Source: Wyeomyia smithii
Lineage: Eukaryota > Arthropoda > Insecta > Diptera > Culicidae
Direction: 5' to 3'
Assembly: GCF_029784165.1 (NCBI RefSeq)
Contig: NC_073695.1
Location: forward strand, 241,712,089 to 241,776,088
DNA: 64,000 nt
The translations under genes were made by a program, and so were the position numbers. Positions 1-12,000 of the stretch are shown piece by piece (within the stretch, counting starts at the first letter, position 1; each line of letters opens with the position of its first letter). The notes below the pieces were generated by a model, which did not search any database, was not told the DNA's origin, and worked only from the letters and a program-made list of their open reading frames with translations.

Positions 1-1238
1 TATTTTCCCATTTTGGCAGCATTCCTGAAGAGAAAAAAAATTTTGGCTTTTTTATAGGTTTTTTTCTTGTTTTGCTTTTTTCTACACCGTTAATCTGTGC
101 GTCCATATGAGAATGTGTGGAGCCACCTCGCTCCGGACCAACAACTTCGACGGTCATTTCGTTTACGATTATTATGTTTTTAAGGAAATACATTTAACTG
201 CGAATATCTATCCACATTGGAATGCTTTTTTTCCCCGGAGATTTATTATAAACTTATTCATCGCGTTTATTGTTCGCTTCTGCGGGATGCCAAACAAGTC
301 ACCAGGCACAGTGATTCGTTCGCCTTTGTTTCCATATCAACAGAGCATTGGCGGTGATTTTCCATGTCAGACTTATGCTAAGCTACTGTCCCCCCGCCGC
401 ACGAGTGCGTGTTCTCTGTTGTTTATTTATGTGTGTGTTTCTTAAAAGAAAGAAAATATTGCTTTCTTCGCCTTGTTCAGAATCAAAACAATCGGCAGCA
501 CGCGGCCCGCGCTCCGAGATCCGAGTGACATTAATGAGCTTCAGCTGGGTGACAGCATGCAGGCACAGACAGCTTAATCTCTGGCTCGAAACCACGGAGG
601 TGGTAAGCCAGTTGGCGTCGACCTAAATCAAACCAAAATTGGCGTATGATTAAGCGGCATTTCGTTTTCATTTCGCAGAGCAGGAGAGAGAGGAGAAACA
701 GCAAGCCGTCTTGTGAACTGTTTTCATTCAAAAAATAGCAAGAAATAATCTACTTGGTTTATCACAATCAACTTGTTGTAAGCAGAATAGAATACCGCTT
801 TTCCGTTATAAAACCCATAAAAATAAATTTAAAGCTGGTTTTTATTGTACAACAAGTAGAAAATATCTGGGAACAACATTTATACGACATTAGTAAACGA
901 CAGTAGTTCGAATATTAAGCTGCACGGATCAAAGCATGCACTGAAACCGAATGCGAATAGCAATAACAAGTTTTTTCACGTGTTTGGCCTAATTTAGAAC
1001 TTCAGTTTTCACATTGGTTGTTATACCTTTCTTGATGAAAAGGGGCGGAAACTTGTCCTAAGGTTGATTTTAATGATGATGCTTAATGGGAAACGGAAAA
1101 CGGGGACATTGTTTCCCGCGGTTGACTTTTCTAATGAGGTTTTACGGTCCAAATTTAAAGTTCTGCAGTAGCCTGTCATTAAACAGTTACGATGAGAGGG
1201 AGGACTCGGGACACTGTAGTTCACACCCAAAAATGCAG
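1..1238. other. single-copy noncoding DNA, no gene seen
   Basis: All frames are short and broken, with no recognisable domain. The base composition is mixed and there are no internal repeats. Homopurine and T-rich runs occur near the start. I read it as intronic or intergenic host DNA. Confidence 0.6.
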
Positions 1239-1330
1239 ATATAAAAGCTAGGCAATCAATTGTCCGACAACACAGTCGTCAGCTCACAAAAAAGAAACAA
1301 ACCCAACAAACAATACAAGCAGATTAAGAC
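1239..1330 (+). promoter_or_regulatory. candidate TATA promoter and AC-rich leader
   Basis: A TATAAAAG box sits at 1240-1247. An initiator-like ACAGTC with its A at 1274 lies about 34 bases downstream, slightly longer than the usual 30-31. It is followed by an A/C-rich, G-poor stretch (1285-1325) that looks like an insect mRNA 5' leader. A short frame opens at 1537 (ATGG, starting MERQSRALG) but stops after 27 codons, so any transcript would need splicing or be noncoding. No DPE was found. TATA boxes arise by chance, so this is only a candidate. Confidence 0.27.
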
Positions 1331-3729
1331 AGGAATTCCATTTTTCAACAACAGTGACCTTTCCGTAATCCCGTCGGTCGACCCGCGAATTCACGGCTAA
1401 CAACCAACAAGCACACGCGGGCATATTATAAGCCCACGCTATTTAGCATTTAATCATCGCATTCAGATCTCGTACGCCTCGCGCTGCTGCCCAACTTCCA
1501 AATATTGAGGAATCCATCCGTGTGAACCCATCAACGATGGAAAGACAATCCCGGGCTCTCGGGGTCCGCTGGCTGGCTGGCGCTGCGCTGCGTCAGCAAA
1601 GGAGATTAATGAACCTCTAAATTACAATCAGCCTAAAAGAACTGTGCAAAGAACCCGGGAGGAAAAAGTTGACTCGTTTCCATAAACCTCTCATTAGTGA
1701 AGGTTTTTTTTTCGCCCTGCGTCTCTTCTCCCGTTCCGTCAATTTGAGTAGACGATCCACGAAAAAGTCAATAACCATTGAAAATGTCAAAAGAGGAAAA
1801 AAATCCTTTTGAAGCAGTATGTTCTCGGCTTAACCATTCTGAGCTCTTGGTTTTGAGTAGATTTATCTCCAATAACGGATAGAGTCGTTCCATCATTTGC
1901 TCACTCAGAGTTTTTTTCTCTTTCTCGGTCGAAACTCTCTCTCACCAACATTAAATTTGATTATTATTTTACCTTAAAATAAATGCTCGATAAGAAGGCG
2001 CATTATGGAAATAAATTATGGTTCTACCGGTGGAAATTAGCTGATAGCCTGATGCACCAAACGAACAACAGTCAGGTGCCGTGTGACACTAATCCCCACC
2101 TCCCCGTCCCGTCACCAACCGTTCCCAGAACCGTCCACGTTTGGCAGAATTCGCACGGGCCGGAGTGTGTCGGGCACCAAGTTACTTAACTGTTATCTGT
2201 GTAATTCCACGATTTTATGACTGGCTTCTTCGGGCAAAATTTCCATGCTCTCTCTCTTTAAGCCTCTCAACTCACTTAAGCAGCCTAAAAAGAAACGAAA
2301 ATGAAGCAAGCAAGCAAAAAAATCGATCCCAGCTTTTTGGCAGTCTGTTTCTGCTGGCCCCCGGGGACCGCGCCGAAAGTACAACCGAAGCCGAAGATAT
2401 TATTATATTTTAATCCTGACAAACATTCCTGCATATACTTTGTGCTTGTGCCACTCCATTTTTTTTTGTTTCGTGGTGGATCTGCCTCCGCGACACGACC
2501 CGTGGTTCCCAATCGACCCCGGCAGAGGCAGCACGTTTCTCCTGTTAATAAAATTGCTGATGGTTATTCCGGGGCAGTCAGCATTAATTGAATTGTCAAA
2601 TAAAGATTCGTATTTTCCTTCCCGTTTCTACCCCCACAACTTGCCAACAGTTGCTCGAGCGGAACGAGGAGTGGAAGTGGAACTTCACCCTTAGGGGAGA
2701 GGGGAGGTACTGTGGAAAATTGGTTACTTTTTATGTTATGGATGTTATTGAAAGAAGTTTGGAGTGGCGCAATTATCGACTTTCTAGATTCGCAATTGTT
2801 TCACTTCCACTCAATTATAGTTTTGAAAATGTCAAAAGCGTCTTAAATGTCCCAAATATCAAATATGGAAATACGGTTTTCGGTTTTGCGATTTCAGAAC
2901 CAGGAGTAAGGAAACGTTGCGGCTTATAGGTAGGCCTACATTCTAATGAAATTCTTAACTAGAGAGGTCCTGAAATCAGTGAAATAGAACAATTGAAATT
3001 TATGTTCGCGGTGAAAGTGTAGTACTATTTTCGGCAAAAATGTGAATCTCTCGATTTTTTGTAGCTCGTGAACATTTTTTGTATGCAAGAGAATTTTGAA
3101 TAAGCTTATTTATAACTTTACTGAAGAATATATACAGGAGTGTTGCCAAATAAATAAACTATAACAATATTTTGTGGCAGGAAAATAGCAAATTGGAACT
3201 AGTTTTATTTTGAAAAATACTTTAGCTCTCCGTTTTTTATTTAACAAAAAAAACGAGGAACTCTTCCAAATCCAACCCGAAGATGTTTTTACAGTTGCCC
3301 CACATAGAAAGATTTCAACATTTGAAAAGGGCGTATTTCCAAAATAATAAAATGAATAACTCTTCACACGTCGAAGATATCTTGAAGGTTTAGCCACCAA
3401 AAGGTTTGGCCTAACAAAATTGCTCTAATTAAGACAATTCCAGAGCTCAAAAGAAGTGGTCTACAAAGTTGCTTGAAATCTGCTTTCTTGAAAACACTAT
3501 AATATTCTTTCTTGAAAATAATGCTTGTTCTTTGAACTCTGATTTCTTTAAAATAATATAATATACTTTCTTGGAAAGTTTTAATCGTTTTATTTTGCTA
3601 ACTTTAAAACCACCCTAGTTTTCATTTTACTTTTTATGCTGAGGTTTCGTAAACAAATTACTCACGCTACAAATTTTAATATCACAGCCGCTTTTTAAAA
3701 ATGCAAAAAGCTTTAAATATTTAAGCAAT
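1331..3729. other. single-copy noncoding DNA, no gene seen
   Basis: There is no frame with recognisable protein content. GC-richer DNA at 1331-2700 gives way to AT-rich DNA, and short TTTCTTGAAA-type near-repeats appear around 3470-3580. Homeodomain-type ATTA cores occur, but their frequency in such DNA makes them uninformative. Confidence 0.55.
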
Positions 3730-4093
3730 GTAACATATGTCAAAAAAGTCGATATTGTCATAAGTGTCCCAAAAATGTCAAGAGTGTCATAAAAAATGTT
3801 AAAATGTAACAAATGTCGAAAATTTCAACAATGTTAAATATGTCAACAAATGTCGAGTATGTCAAATATTTGTCATATATCACAAAAATTTCAATAAATG
3901 TCATAAATGTCATAAATGTCATAAATGTCATAAATGTCATAAATGTCATAAATGTCATAAATGTCATAAATGTCATAAATGTCATAAATGTCATAAATGT
4001 CATAAATGTCATAAATGTCATAAATGTCATAAATGTCATAAATGTCATAAATGTCATAAATGTCATAAATATCATAAATGTCATAAATGTCAC
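3730..4093. repeat. 9-bp minisatellite (ATAAATGTC)n
   Basis: About 22 head-to-tail copies of ATAAATGTC run from 3894 to about 4090 with almost no variation. Upstream (3730-3893) the same motif is present but decayed, with variants such as GTCAAAA and GTCGAAA. This is the usual homogenised core with degenerate edge. Because the unit is a multiple of three and lacks stops in several frames, long MTF, INV or DIY peptide-repeat frames appear on both strands. They are artefacts. Confidence 0.93.
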
Positions 4094-4336
4094 AAATCTC
4101 GCTGAACATGTGAAAAGGGCCCAAGTGCCATATGTAAACAAGCCACAATTTCACGTTTTTCAATGAATATAAGCTTAATCTTCTCGTACAAATAAGATTG
4201 TTTGATTTAGAGTAAATTCTTTTATCAATAAATCTTATTGGTAAGAGCAGATTTCGCTTGTATTGTTCAAAAAACGAGAAAATTTGGCTTGTTTACATAT
4301 GGCACATGGGCCCTTTTCACATGTTTGGCGAGAAAT
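4094..4336. mobile_element. MITE inserted in the 9-bp minisatellite
   Basis: Long inverted repeats (4098-~4165 and ~4265-4332) share a core reading CATGTGAAAAGGGCCCA on the left. They face each other across a short AT-rich loop and begin CTCGC. An AAAT direct repeat on both edges (4094-4097, 4333-4336) is a candidate target duplication, and the ATAAATGTC array resumes at 4337. There is no coding capacity. The superfamily is not assigned. Confidence 0.75.
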
Positions 4337-4493
4337 ATCATAAATGTCATAAATGTCATAAATGTCATAAATGTCATAAATGTCATAAATATCATAGAAG
4401 TCATAAATTTCATAAAAGTTAAACGTCACAAGTGCCATAAATATAATGAATGTCGCTAATGTCATAATTGTCATAATTGTCGTAAATGTCATA
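4337..4493. repeat. continuation of the 9-bp minisatellite
   Basis: About six clean ATAAATGTC units are followed by decaying ones (CATAGAAGT, CATAATTGT). The array resumes for a couple of units at 5071-5085 beyond the next MITE, so both MITEs lie inside one original array. Confidence 0.85.
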
Positions 4494-5066
4494 ACAGTCA
4501 TACCTCGATATAAGGCAACTTTATTTTTATTTTCGTTACGTTATATCGAGTTACGTTATATCGAAGCAAAAATAATTTTTTTTTCATTTTTATGCAAGAA
4601 TGCTAATGGTTACTCAAATATGCGCGAAAACCCATTTTCCATCACCTGTCAGTATTTCTGAACCTCTCTTATGCCCATTTAGAAATATTTTCAGAAGGAC
4701 CTTTCTTATGCCCATTTAGAGAAAATTTCAACAAGCAAAAAAAAAATTTTTTTTAATAATTGATGCAAGACTGTGAATTGTTACTGAAGGATGCGTGAAA
4801 ACCTATTTTCTATCACCTATTAGTATTTTCAAACCTTTCTCATGCCCATTTAGGACAATTTTCGCATTGGTTTTATTAATTTTAAAACTTACTCCAAACA
4901 TTTTTTTGAAGCAATTTATACCCCTAAAACAGTTGCTGTATCATTTATTTTCAATTTCAATACATTTTCAAAGTTACGTTATATCGAGGTAAAAGTTACG
5001 TTATATCGAGTTACGTTACATCGAGGTTGCCTTATATTGAGGTTGCCTCATATCGAGGTATGACTT
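4494..5066. mobile_element. pogo/Tc1-like MITE with CCTCGATAT ends
   Basis: The ends are inverted repeats of 22 bases with one mismatch: TCATACCTCGATAT at 4498, and its complement ending at 5063. TA dinucleotides flank at 4492-4493 and 5067-5068. Further CGATATAACG motifs are repeated just inside both ends. Internally a ~185-bp segment with 'atgcccattta' and 'tatcacct' phrases is duplicated (about 4575-4680 and 4760-4865). There is no transposase. TA targets and CTCGATATAA-type ends are typical of pogo-like families; the assignment is inference. Confidence 0.75.
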
Positions 5067-5249
5067 TAATACATAAATGTCATGCTTACTTACGTTACTT
5101 TGTTGACCAACGAATCGTTTACCGGTCTAAGGCCAAACAAAATAAAGATGTACAGCTTTTCTGTCATATGCAGACGCTCTCCAACCTCTCCCAGCCTCGT
5201 ACACCAGCAGATCGTACATCTTCTTCCACCGCGCAAATCTACCGAGTGC

Positions 5250-6875
5250 GAGGCCTACCACGGAAATAAGGATGAGAAATGCGAAATGCAAAAATGATAA
5301 ATGAAAAATGGAAAATGAGAAAGGAAAACTAATAAATTAATCATATCATAAATTATCATAATCATAAATTGAGATATTAAAACGAGAAATGAAAATTAGG
5401 AAATAAGAAATGAGATGAAAAATTAGAAATAAAAAATTATAAATTAGATTCCATATGAGAAATTAGAAAGGTAAAATAAGAAATGAGAAAAGAAAACAGA
5501 AAAATCGAAAAAACAAAATATAAGAAATTATACCTAAGAAACGAAAAAAAAATTAAAAATGAGGAATGATGAATGAGAAATTAGAAAAGAGACGTGAGAA
5601 ATGGTAAATAAAAGTTAGGAATATGAACAATGGGAATGATAAACGAAAAATTATTACTTAACACAAACATGAAAATGTGCAAAAAAAAAATTAGAAAAAG
5701 TCTAATATGGAATGGAGAAAACGCAAATTTCGACATGATGCATAAAAGATGTGAGAAAAAAATAGGGGCAACTCTCAATCATGAAAAGTAAAAAGTGATA
5801 AGGTAAAATGAGAAATGGGGCGAAAAACACCATACGAAACATTATAAATAAGTTATGAGAAATGAGAAATAATAAATAAGAAATATGAAGTAAGAAATGA
5901 GAAATGAGAAGTGAGAAATGAGCAATGAAAAATGAGAAATGAGAAATGAGAAATGAAAAATGAGAAATGGAAAATGGAAAATGAGGAATGAGAAATGGGA
6001 AATGAGCAATGAGAAAAAGAAAATGAAAAATGGAAAATGGGAAATGAAAAATGAGAAATGAGGAACGAGAAATGAGAAATGAGAAAAGAGAAATGAGAAA
6101 TTAGAAATGAGAAATGAGAAACGAGAAACGAGGAATGAGAAATGAGCAATGAAAAATCAGAAATGAGAAATCAAAAATGAAAGGCAAGAAATGAGAACTG
6201 AGAAACGTGAAATGAGAAATGAGCAATGAAAGATAAGAAATGAGAAATGAAAAATGAGAAATCAGAAATCATAAATGAGAGATGAGAAATGATAAACGAT
6301 TAATAAAAAAATGCGAGAGAAATGAGAATTTAGAAATCAGAGAAAAAATGAGAAATGAGGTATCAGACATTAGACATGAGACTTGAGATGTGAGATATGA
6401 GAAATGAAAATTAAGAAATGAGAAAGAAGAAATGAAAATGAAACATACCATATAAGAAATAAGAAATGAGAAATGCGAAATAAGAAATGAGAAATGAGAA
6501 AAGAGAAATGAGAAATGGGAAATTAGAAATGATAAATGAGAAATGAGATGGGAAATTAAAAATAAGAAATGAGAAATGAGAAATGAAAAATAAGAATAGA
6601 GAAATGAGATATGAAAAATTAAAAATGAGAAATGAGAAATGAGAAACGAGAAATGAGAAATGCGAAATGAGAAATGAGAAATAAGAAATAAGAAATGAGA
6701 AATAAGAAACGAGAAATGTGATATGAGAAATGAAAAATGGAAAATGAGAAATTAGATATGAGTACTGAGAACTGAGAAATGAGAAATGAGACACGAAAAA
6801 TGAAAACTTAGAACTGAGATATGAGATATAAGATATGAGATGTAAGATATGAGATGTAAGATATGAGATGTAAGA
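5250..6875. repeat. purine-strand degenerate array (GAGAAAT)n
   Basis: The plus strand is almost all A and G, built from GAGAAATGA-like units of 7-8 bp with point changes, becoming GAGATGTAA-like toward 6870. The minus strand translates into long SFLISHF/FSFL peptides that look membrane-like only because of the repeat. No start context, codon bias or domain supports a gene. Confidence 0.88.
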
Positions 6876-6877
6876 TA

Positions 6878-7270
6878 CAGGTCGGACTTGATTATCCGGA
6901 GACTCAATTATCTGGAATTTTATTTTTTTGGAGTTCGTTTCTAATTTTAATTCCGAAATTTCAACTTTCACCATCTTTTCTGGCACATTTGTTACCACTT
7001 ATGTTCTATCCGGCATGTTTGGAAAATGTTCAAATTAAGTTAAAATAATCAATGTCCAACCTATTTTTTTGATTCTTAAGATATTACTCCTTTTCGCCTC
7101 AAAAATAATTTCTACACCACTTAATCATACAAGTAAAATAACAAAAGAAAATATTTATTTTATGATTGTTAAACGCAAATTTGAATAATTTTTCTGTGAT
7201 TCGATTATCCGGAAAGTTCGATTACCGGAATGATTTTTTTTCGATATTCCGGGTAATCAAGTCCGACCTG
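6878..7270. mobile_element. pogo-like MITE, TA target, GATTATCCGG ends
   Basis: The terminal inverted repeats begin CAGGTCGGACTTGATTA and match over about 23 bases with one mismatch. They are flanked by TA at 6876-6877 and 7271-7272. Subterminal ATTATCCGG motifs recur at both ends. The interior is AT-rich with no frame. The element is 393 bp and sits within the purine heptamer array. Confidence 0.87.
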
Positions 7271-7928
7271 TATGAGATATGAGAAATGAGATATGAAAAT
7301 GAGGGATGAGAGATGAGATATGAGATATGAGATATGAGATATGAGATATGAGATATGAGATATGAGATATGAGATATGAGATATGAGATATGAGATATGA
7401 GATATGAGATATGAGATATGAGCTATGAGATATGAGAATTGAGATATTGGTAATGAGAAAAGGAACATATGAAGAAGGATAAGAAACTATGACTAATGTG
7501 AAAAATGATACATTGAAAGTGTGTAATAAGCAATCAGAAGCTATAAAATGATTTTTTTTCGATATTCCGGGTAATCAAGTCCGACCTGTATGAGATATGA
7601 GAAATGAGATATGAAAATGAGGGATGAGAGATGAGATATGAGATATGAGATATGAGATATGAGATATGAGATATGAGATATGAGATATGAGATATGAGAT
7701 ATGAGATATGAGATATGAGATATGAGATATGAGATATGAGATATGAGATATGAGATATGAGATAAGAGATATGAGATATGAGATATGAGATATGAGATAT
7801 GAGCTATGAGATATGAGAATTGAGATATTGGTAATGAGAAAAGGAACATATGAAGAAGGATAAGAAACTATGACTAATGTGAAAAATGATACATTGAAAG
7901 TGTGTAATAAGCAATCAGAAGCTATAAA
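7230..7928. repeat. tandem duplication of MITE end plus (GAGATAT)n
   Basis: Unit 1 (7230-7547, 318 bp) and unit 2 (7548-7928, 381 bp) both begin inside the right end of the MITE and run through a GAGATAT heptamer array. Both end with the same unique tail (…AGAAGCTATAAA). Outside the heptamers they look the same. The 63-base difference equals nine heptamers, so the units duplicated and then changed array length. One AAGAGAT variant is visible in unit 2. Confidence 0.92.
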
Positions 7929-8330
7929 TGCGGAAGAGGTTAAGGTAAAATGAACAAGGAAAAGAGACAGTAATCACATTTTATGCAAGGAGTATTTCCG
8001 AAATAAAAATGCAAAATATGGGGTAAGAAGAAAAAATAGACTGGCAAATGGAAAATGAAAAACAATAACAAGTAAACGGAAAAGGAAGAAAAGAATAATA
8101 ATTGGGAAGAAAAGCAAGAAGTACAGATTACAAATGAATGACGAAAAATAGTAAACGATAAGCGAAACAAACAATTAGAGTCTAAACCACATGTGAAAAG
8201 AAAAATAAAATGAAAAAAACAACTGAGAAAAAGAAAACGTGAAGTGACAAGAAATAGAATAAAAAGAGAGCAAAATAAACAAAAAACCAACAATCAATGC
8301 AAAACGTTGAATTACAATTTCGCCACAACT
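7929..8330. repeat. decayed purine-rich tract
   Basis: An A/G-rich continuation of the array without a clear period. Minus-strand frames here are F/L-rich and low complexity, with no recognisable protein. Confidence 0.65.
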
Positions 8331-8394
8331 TTAATCAGATCCTAAAAAATTATGAGCTTTTTAACCACTTCAGTGAATTTTGGTGCTTCTAGTT

Positions 8395-9055
8395 TGGTTG
8401 GAAGTTCGTCAAACTGACGCAGAGTAATTACTCACCGGGCTCGTTGCTTCTACGTTGGCTTACGAGAAAACTCATTCAGGTCTCTGAAAGTGTTATCTCT
8501 TATAGGGGGACCAAAATTCACAGGAAAGGTTAAAAGGCTATAATTTTTCACCAGCGTAATTTTTTCCTGTTAGATTTAATTTCTGGCTCAATGTGCTTTG
8601 GAAGATTAAAAGACAGTAACTGTTAAAACTCAGTCTTAATGTGATTAAAACTGTCAAATATCAAAAATGTCAAGAGGTAAAGGTAAAGAAGAGCAGTCGA
8701 GCCTATATATAGGCGTGTAGAGGAAAGAGTAAAAGTATAAAAATCGTCACTGACCACAGTGCCAAAAGTAAGCCCTTCCTTTCCATTATAGTCGTTAGAG
8801 ATGCAAAGATAAACTCGATTTCTGGTTACAACGTTTGAATAACTTCCGATCTACCTTCCCTTTAAGGACGTAGCCGGCGTCGTTATCGATCTATACAAAG
8901 CGGAAGCTACTGCATTGTTGCAAATTGAAGATGATGAATTAATCTCAAATTACCTATTTCATGGTGGTTCTTTGTGCTACTTTTCTAGCTCAGATCCATC
9001 ACTAAGGAAAAAGAAGAAATATGCTCAAGCTAAAGCTCAAACAACCCAAGACTAG
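8395..9055 (+). repeat. dispersed repeat R, copy 1
   Basis: Shares several blocks, in the same order, with 44975-45400, 46205-47055 and (reversed) 52075-52395. They are a 'gcttctacgttggctt' block, an 'aaaagtataaaaatc' block, a 'gagatgca' block, a 'cgttatcgatctata' block and a 'ggtggttctttgtgc' block. There is no frame with protein signal and no clear terminal repeats. It may be the 3' part of a retroelement or a nonautonomous element; the class is unknown. Confidence 0.7.
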
Positions 9056-12000
9056 GCTGAAAACCGAACAACTCACAACACACCCGTCACACAGAATAGA
9101 AGCACTTAAACAAAGCATACGTTATCACTCGGCACTACCGCAGCGAAACACGTTCGCCGCCAGCTTGTTTTTGTTTTGTGTCAAAACATTTTTACTGTCA
9201 CAGCAATCCATGAGCCTAAACCTAATGGTCTATTTATCCTCATTGTCATCGCAAATAAATCGCCCAAAACAAAACGGAAAGTTCCATTCCGACGACGGCA
9301 ACCAGGAGTGGAGTAGGAGAGGGCTACTTGGATATTCCCGCAACTTTTTTTTTGTTTCGTTCTTCGGAAAACTGAAACAATAAATAATAATCCCTACACG
9401 AATTTTGCATTATGTTCGCACCGCACCGTTATGATTCCGTCCCACCAAGACCCGGAGCCGCGCATTTCACGATTGACTTTATTGCCGGCGAAAGGCAATT
9501 TTCTTGTGCGCAGATTTATACGTGTAGTCGCGGCCGTGGTCCCCGTTTTCATCATCCGAAAGAGCAACCGGAGCCTGCCACTGACTTCAAGGCCGAGCAT
9601 CGAAATATGTTCGATATTTGTGGAGAGACAGTTTCCCCCAGCGGAAGCGGAATAGCGAAACAGGGGGTTGCCGAAGATTATTTTTCCTTTGTGCGGTGAA
9701 TTTTATTTTTTCCTACCCCCGAAAAAGAATGATGCCTCAAACCGGTTTGTTTCGATACAGAAGGGCAATCTGAAAATGGCATATGATAATCAATCATAGC
9801 GCTTGTATTGATTCGTTTCTAACCTAATTTAAGCCTGTGGCCTAGATTGGTCGCAAGGTCTAAGGGGTAAGGTTGACTTTTCGGCCTGCTATTAGTTTGC
9901 CTTAATTCAATTGTCAGATAGGTTCATCTACTTAATTATTAAATGAAAGCAGTATTTAGATGAAAAAATGCCACTGTCAAGTTGTGATTGATTCGTTTCC
10001 ATCAACGTAAACAAAGTCTAATCAAAACATCACCATTTGCGCCGTGCCAGCATCCCGGGGGAATCACATTTCCGTTGATAAAGGAATCATCGAACTAAAC
10101 ATTTTATCAACAATAAAGAAACAACATCACGCTTCCCCCGGGGGAAAATGAAGCCACCTCGTAATCGAGAATACACCGGCTCGTAACCGTTTTAAAAAAC
10201 CCTAAGTTATGGGGTGTTAAATCCTTCTTTGCTGATGGTTGCCAGGAGAGGATCCCTTCATAACTGGAAGCACCACTCCTGCATAAACGACGACCCACCA
10301 CTGGCGGCCGTAATGAAGAATCCTTCAACTACCTTTTGCCCGCTTCCTAGTAAGTGGATAGTACCAGCACGAGAAGGGAAGGGGAGAGGCATAAAAATTT
10401 TACTTTCACTTTCAAGAATATTCCCTCGCGCGAGACGGAAGCCTTCGCGGTCGGTTTAAAAACAAAAGAAGAAAATGATTCAAAACTGGCTAATACCCCT
10501 CACTCAGCAGGCCGTTCGGCTGAGCAAACAAGGCAAGGATGACAGTCATAGAGGAGGACCGCGATTTTTTTTCATTCTTTTTTTGCGATATGTTACCTGC
10601 TGAGTGAAAGCTGATTATGAAAGACGATTACCTGCACCCTCTTTTGTGTCTCTGGCAGCGCGCCCGGAAGCCGGACGCGAATGGTGGGGTGAAAAAGTAC
10701 ACACAACCGAAAGGGTTATGTTTTAATTTCTTCTCAGCTCGAAATTGAGCGCAGGGGTGATGATATCGCGCACACCACCCCTTTGAGCACTTTCCGTCGA
10801 GGGTGGCGCTGAACAAACGACACGGAAGTGTACGTGTGTGTGTGCTTTGTGTGGGCGAAATCATGGCTAAGGGTAACGTAAAAGTTATCTGCCATCCCTT
10901 CGGGGTTGTTTCAACAGCACATTTTTTTCTGCTACTCCCCGCAGAATTGCAAGTAATTATGTTTAATATTTGTTTTCTGATAACTAACTTCTTTCCCTGT
11001 TGTTTAATTTGAGAGAAAAAGTCCACCGTTTGAGCGGGCGCTTTTAACAAAGTAATCATCATTAACCTGAAACTATCTTTTTTTTTGTTGGAAAGTAAAA
11101 TTCTTTCGGGAAACCGTCTTGCGGTTTTTTTGGAGGGGTTTCTAACCGATGAATAATCTACCCCACGTATTCTACCTCCGATGATATCTGATTCCACTGT
11201 CAGCTTGTCAGAGAATGTGGAACCGAACCGGCACGACCACCTTCATCATCATCATTTGTTTCCGACTATGGAAAATTTTGACACCTTCCGCTTCCGCCCC
11301 GTGTCGAAACTAATTGCCAGGTAGGGAAAGTCGAGTCGGCGCTGGTATTTCCCGAACCCGAACTCGAAGAAGCAGTCGTTCAATAATGCACGGACCGGCT
11401 GTGCATCTCAGGCCCTCTCAGTCACATGTGCGCTGGTTTTATTTAGTGGTAGAAGAACTGGAGAAGGGAGGGATCTTGGAACGAATTTCTGTGGAAACTG
11501 GGTCACTGTCAGTAGCGTTATCGCAGCAGCAAGCCAGGAAGACTTTCGGGTGGGATGAAATTTTTAAGATTGCTGCACCATCAAGCAGAGGCTAGGTGTG
11601 AGTAGAACATTCAAGGAAGTTCTCCTTTTCGTTTGTGCCGCAGGCACGCCAAAGTAGGCGGGTTGAATTTGCTGAAGAATGAAGCTCGTAAACTGTCACC
11701 TGCCGATTTAGACGGAAGGACTTCAGAGTTATGTGAATGTTTCATTGTGTAAATTTAAATTTCAGAATTGCCTTTTTTGTCATAAAACCTGAATTAATCA
11801 ACCCCGCTTTTATGAAACGTTTATAATCTGTTAGTGGTAAAATTTACAAGAAAAACTTTTTGTTGTTGAGTTATGTCCGGACTTTTTCTCTTTCACTCTG
11901 TTAATGATAATGTTAGTAAAATAACTGAATGGATTTTTCGTGTACGGAATTCGAAATCGTTTCTTTATTTTGTTCCGAAAACATTACACAAATTAATAAA

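Noticed and set aside
3758..4166. Long MTF/INV/DIY peptide-repeat frames on both strands
   Set aside because: They are the 9-bp minisatellite read in frames that happen to lack stops.
5853..6998. F/L/S/H-rich 'membrane protein' frames on the minus strand
   Set aside because: Pure translation of the purine heptamer array; no start context, no domain, and frames break wherever the unit mutates.
7230..7928. CRISPR-like regularly spaced repeats
   Set aside because: Repeats are directly tandem without unique spacers, and the DNA is eukaryotic.
10628..11197. 189-codon minus-strand frame
   Set aside because: No recognisable domain, no coding bias and no neighbours supporting an exon; length is possible by chance in 64 kb.
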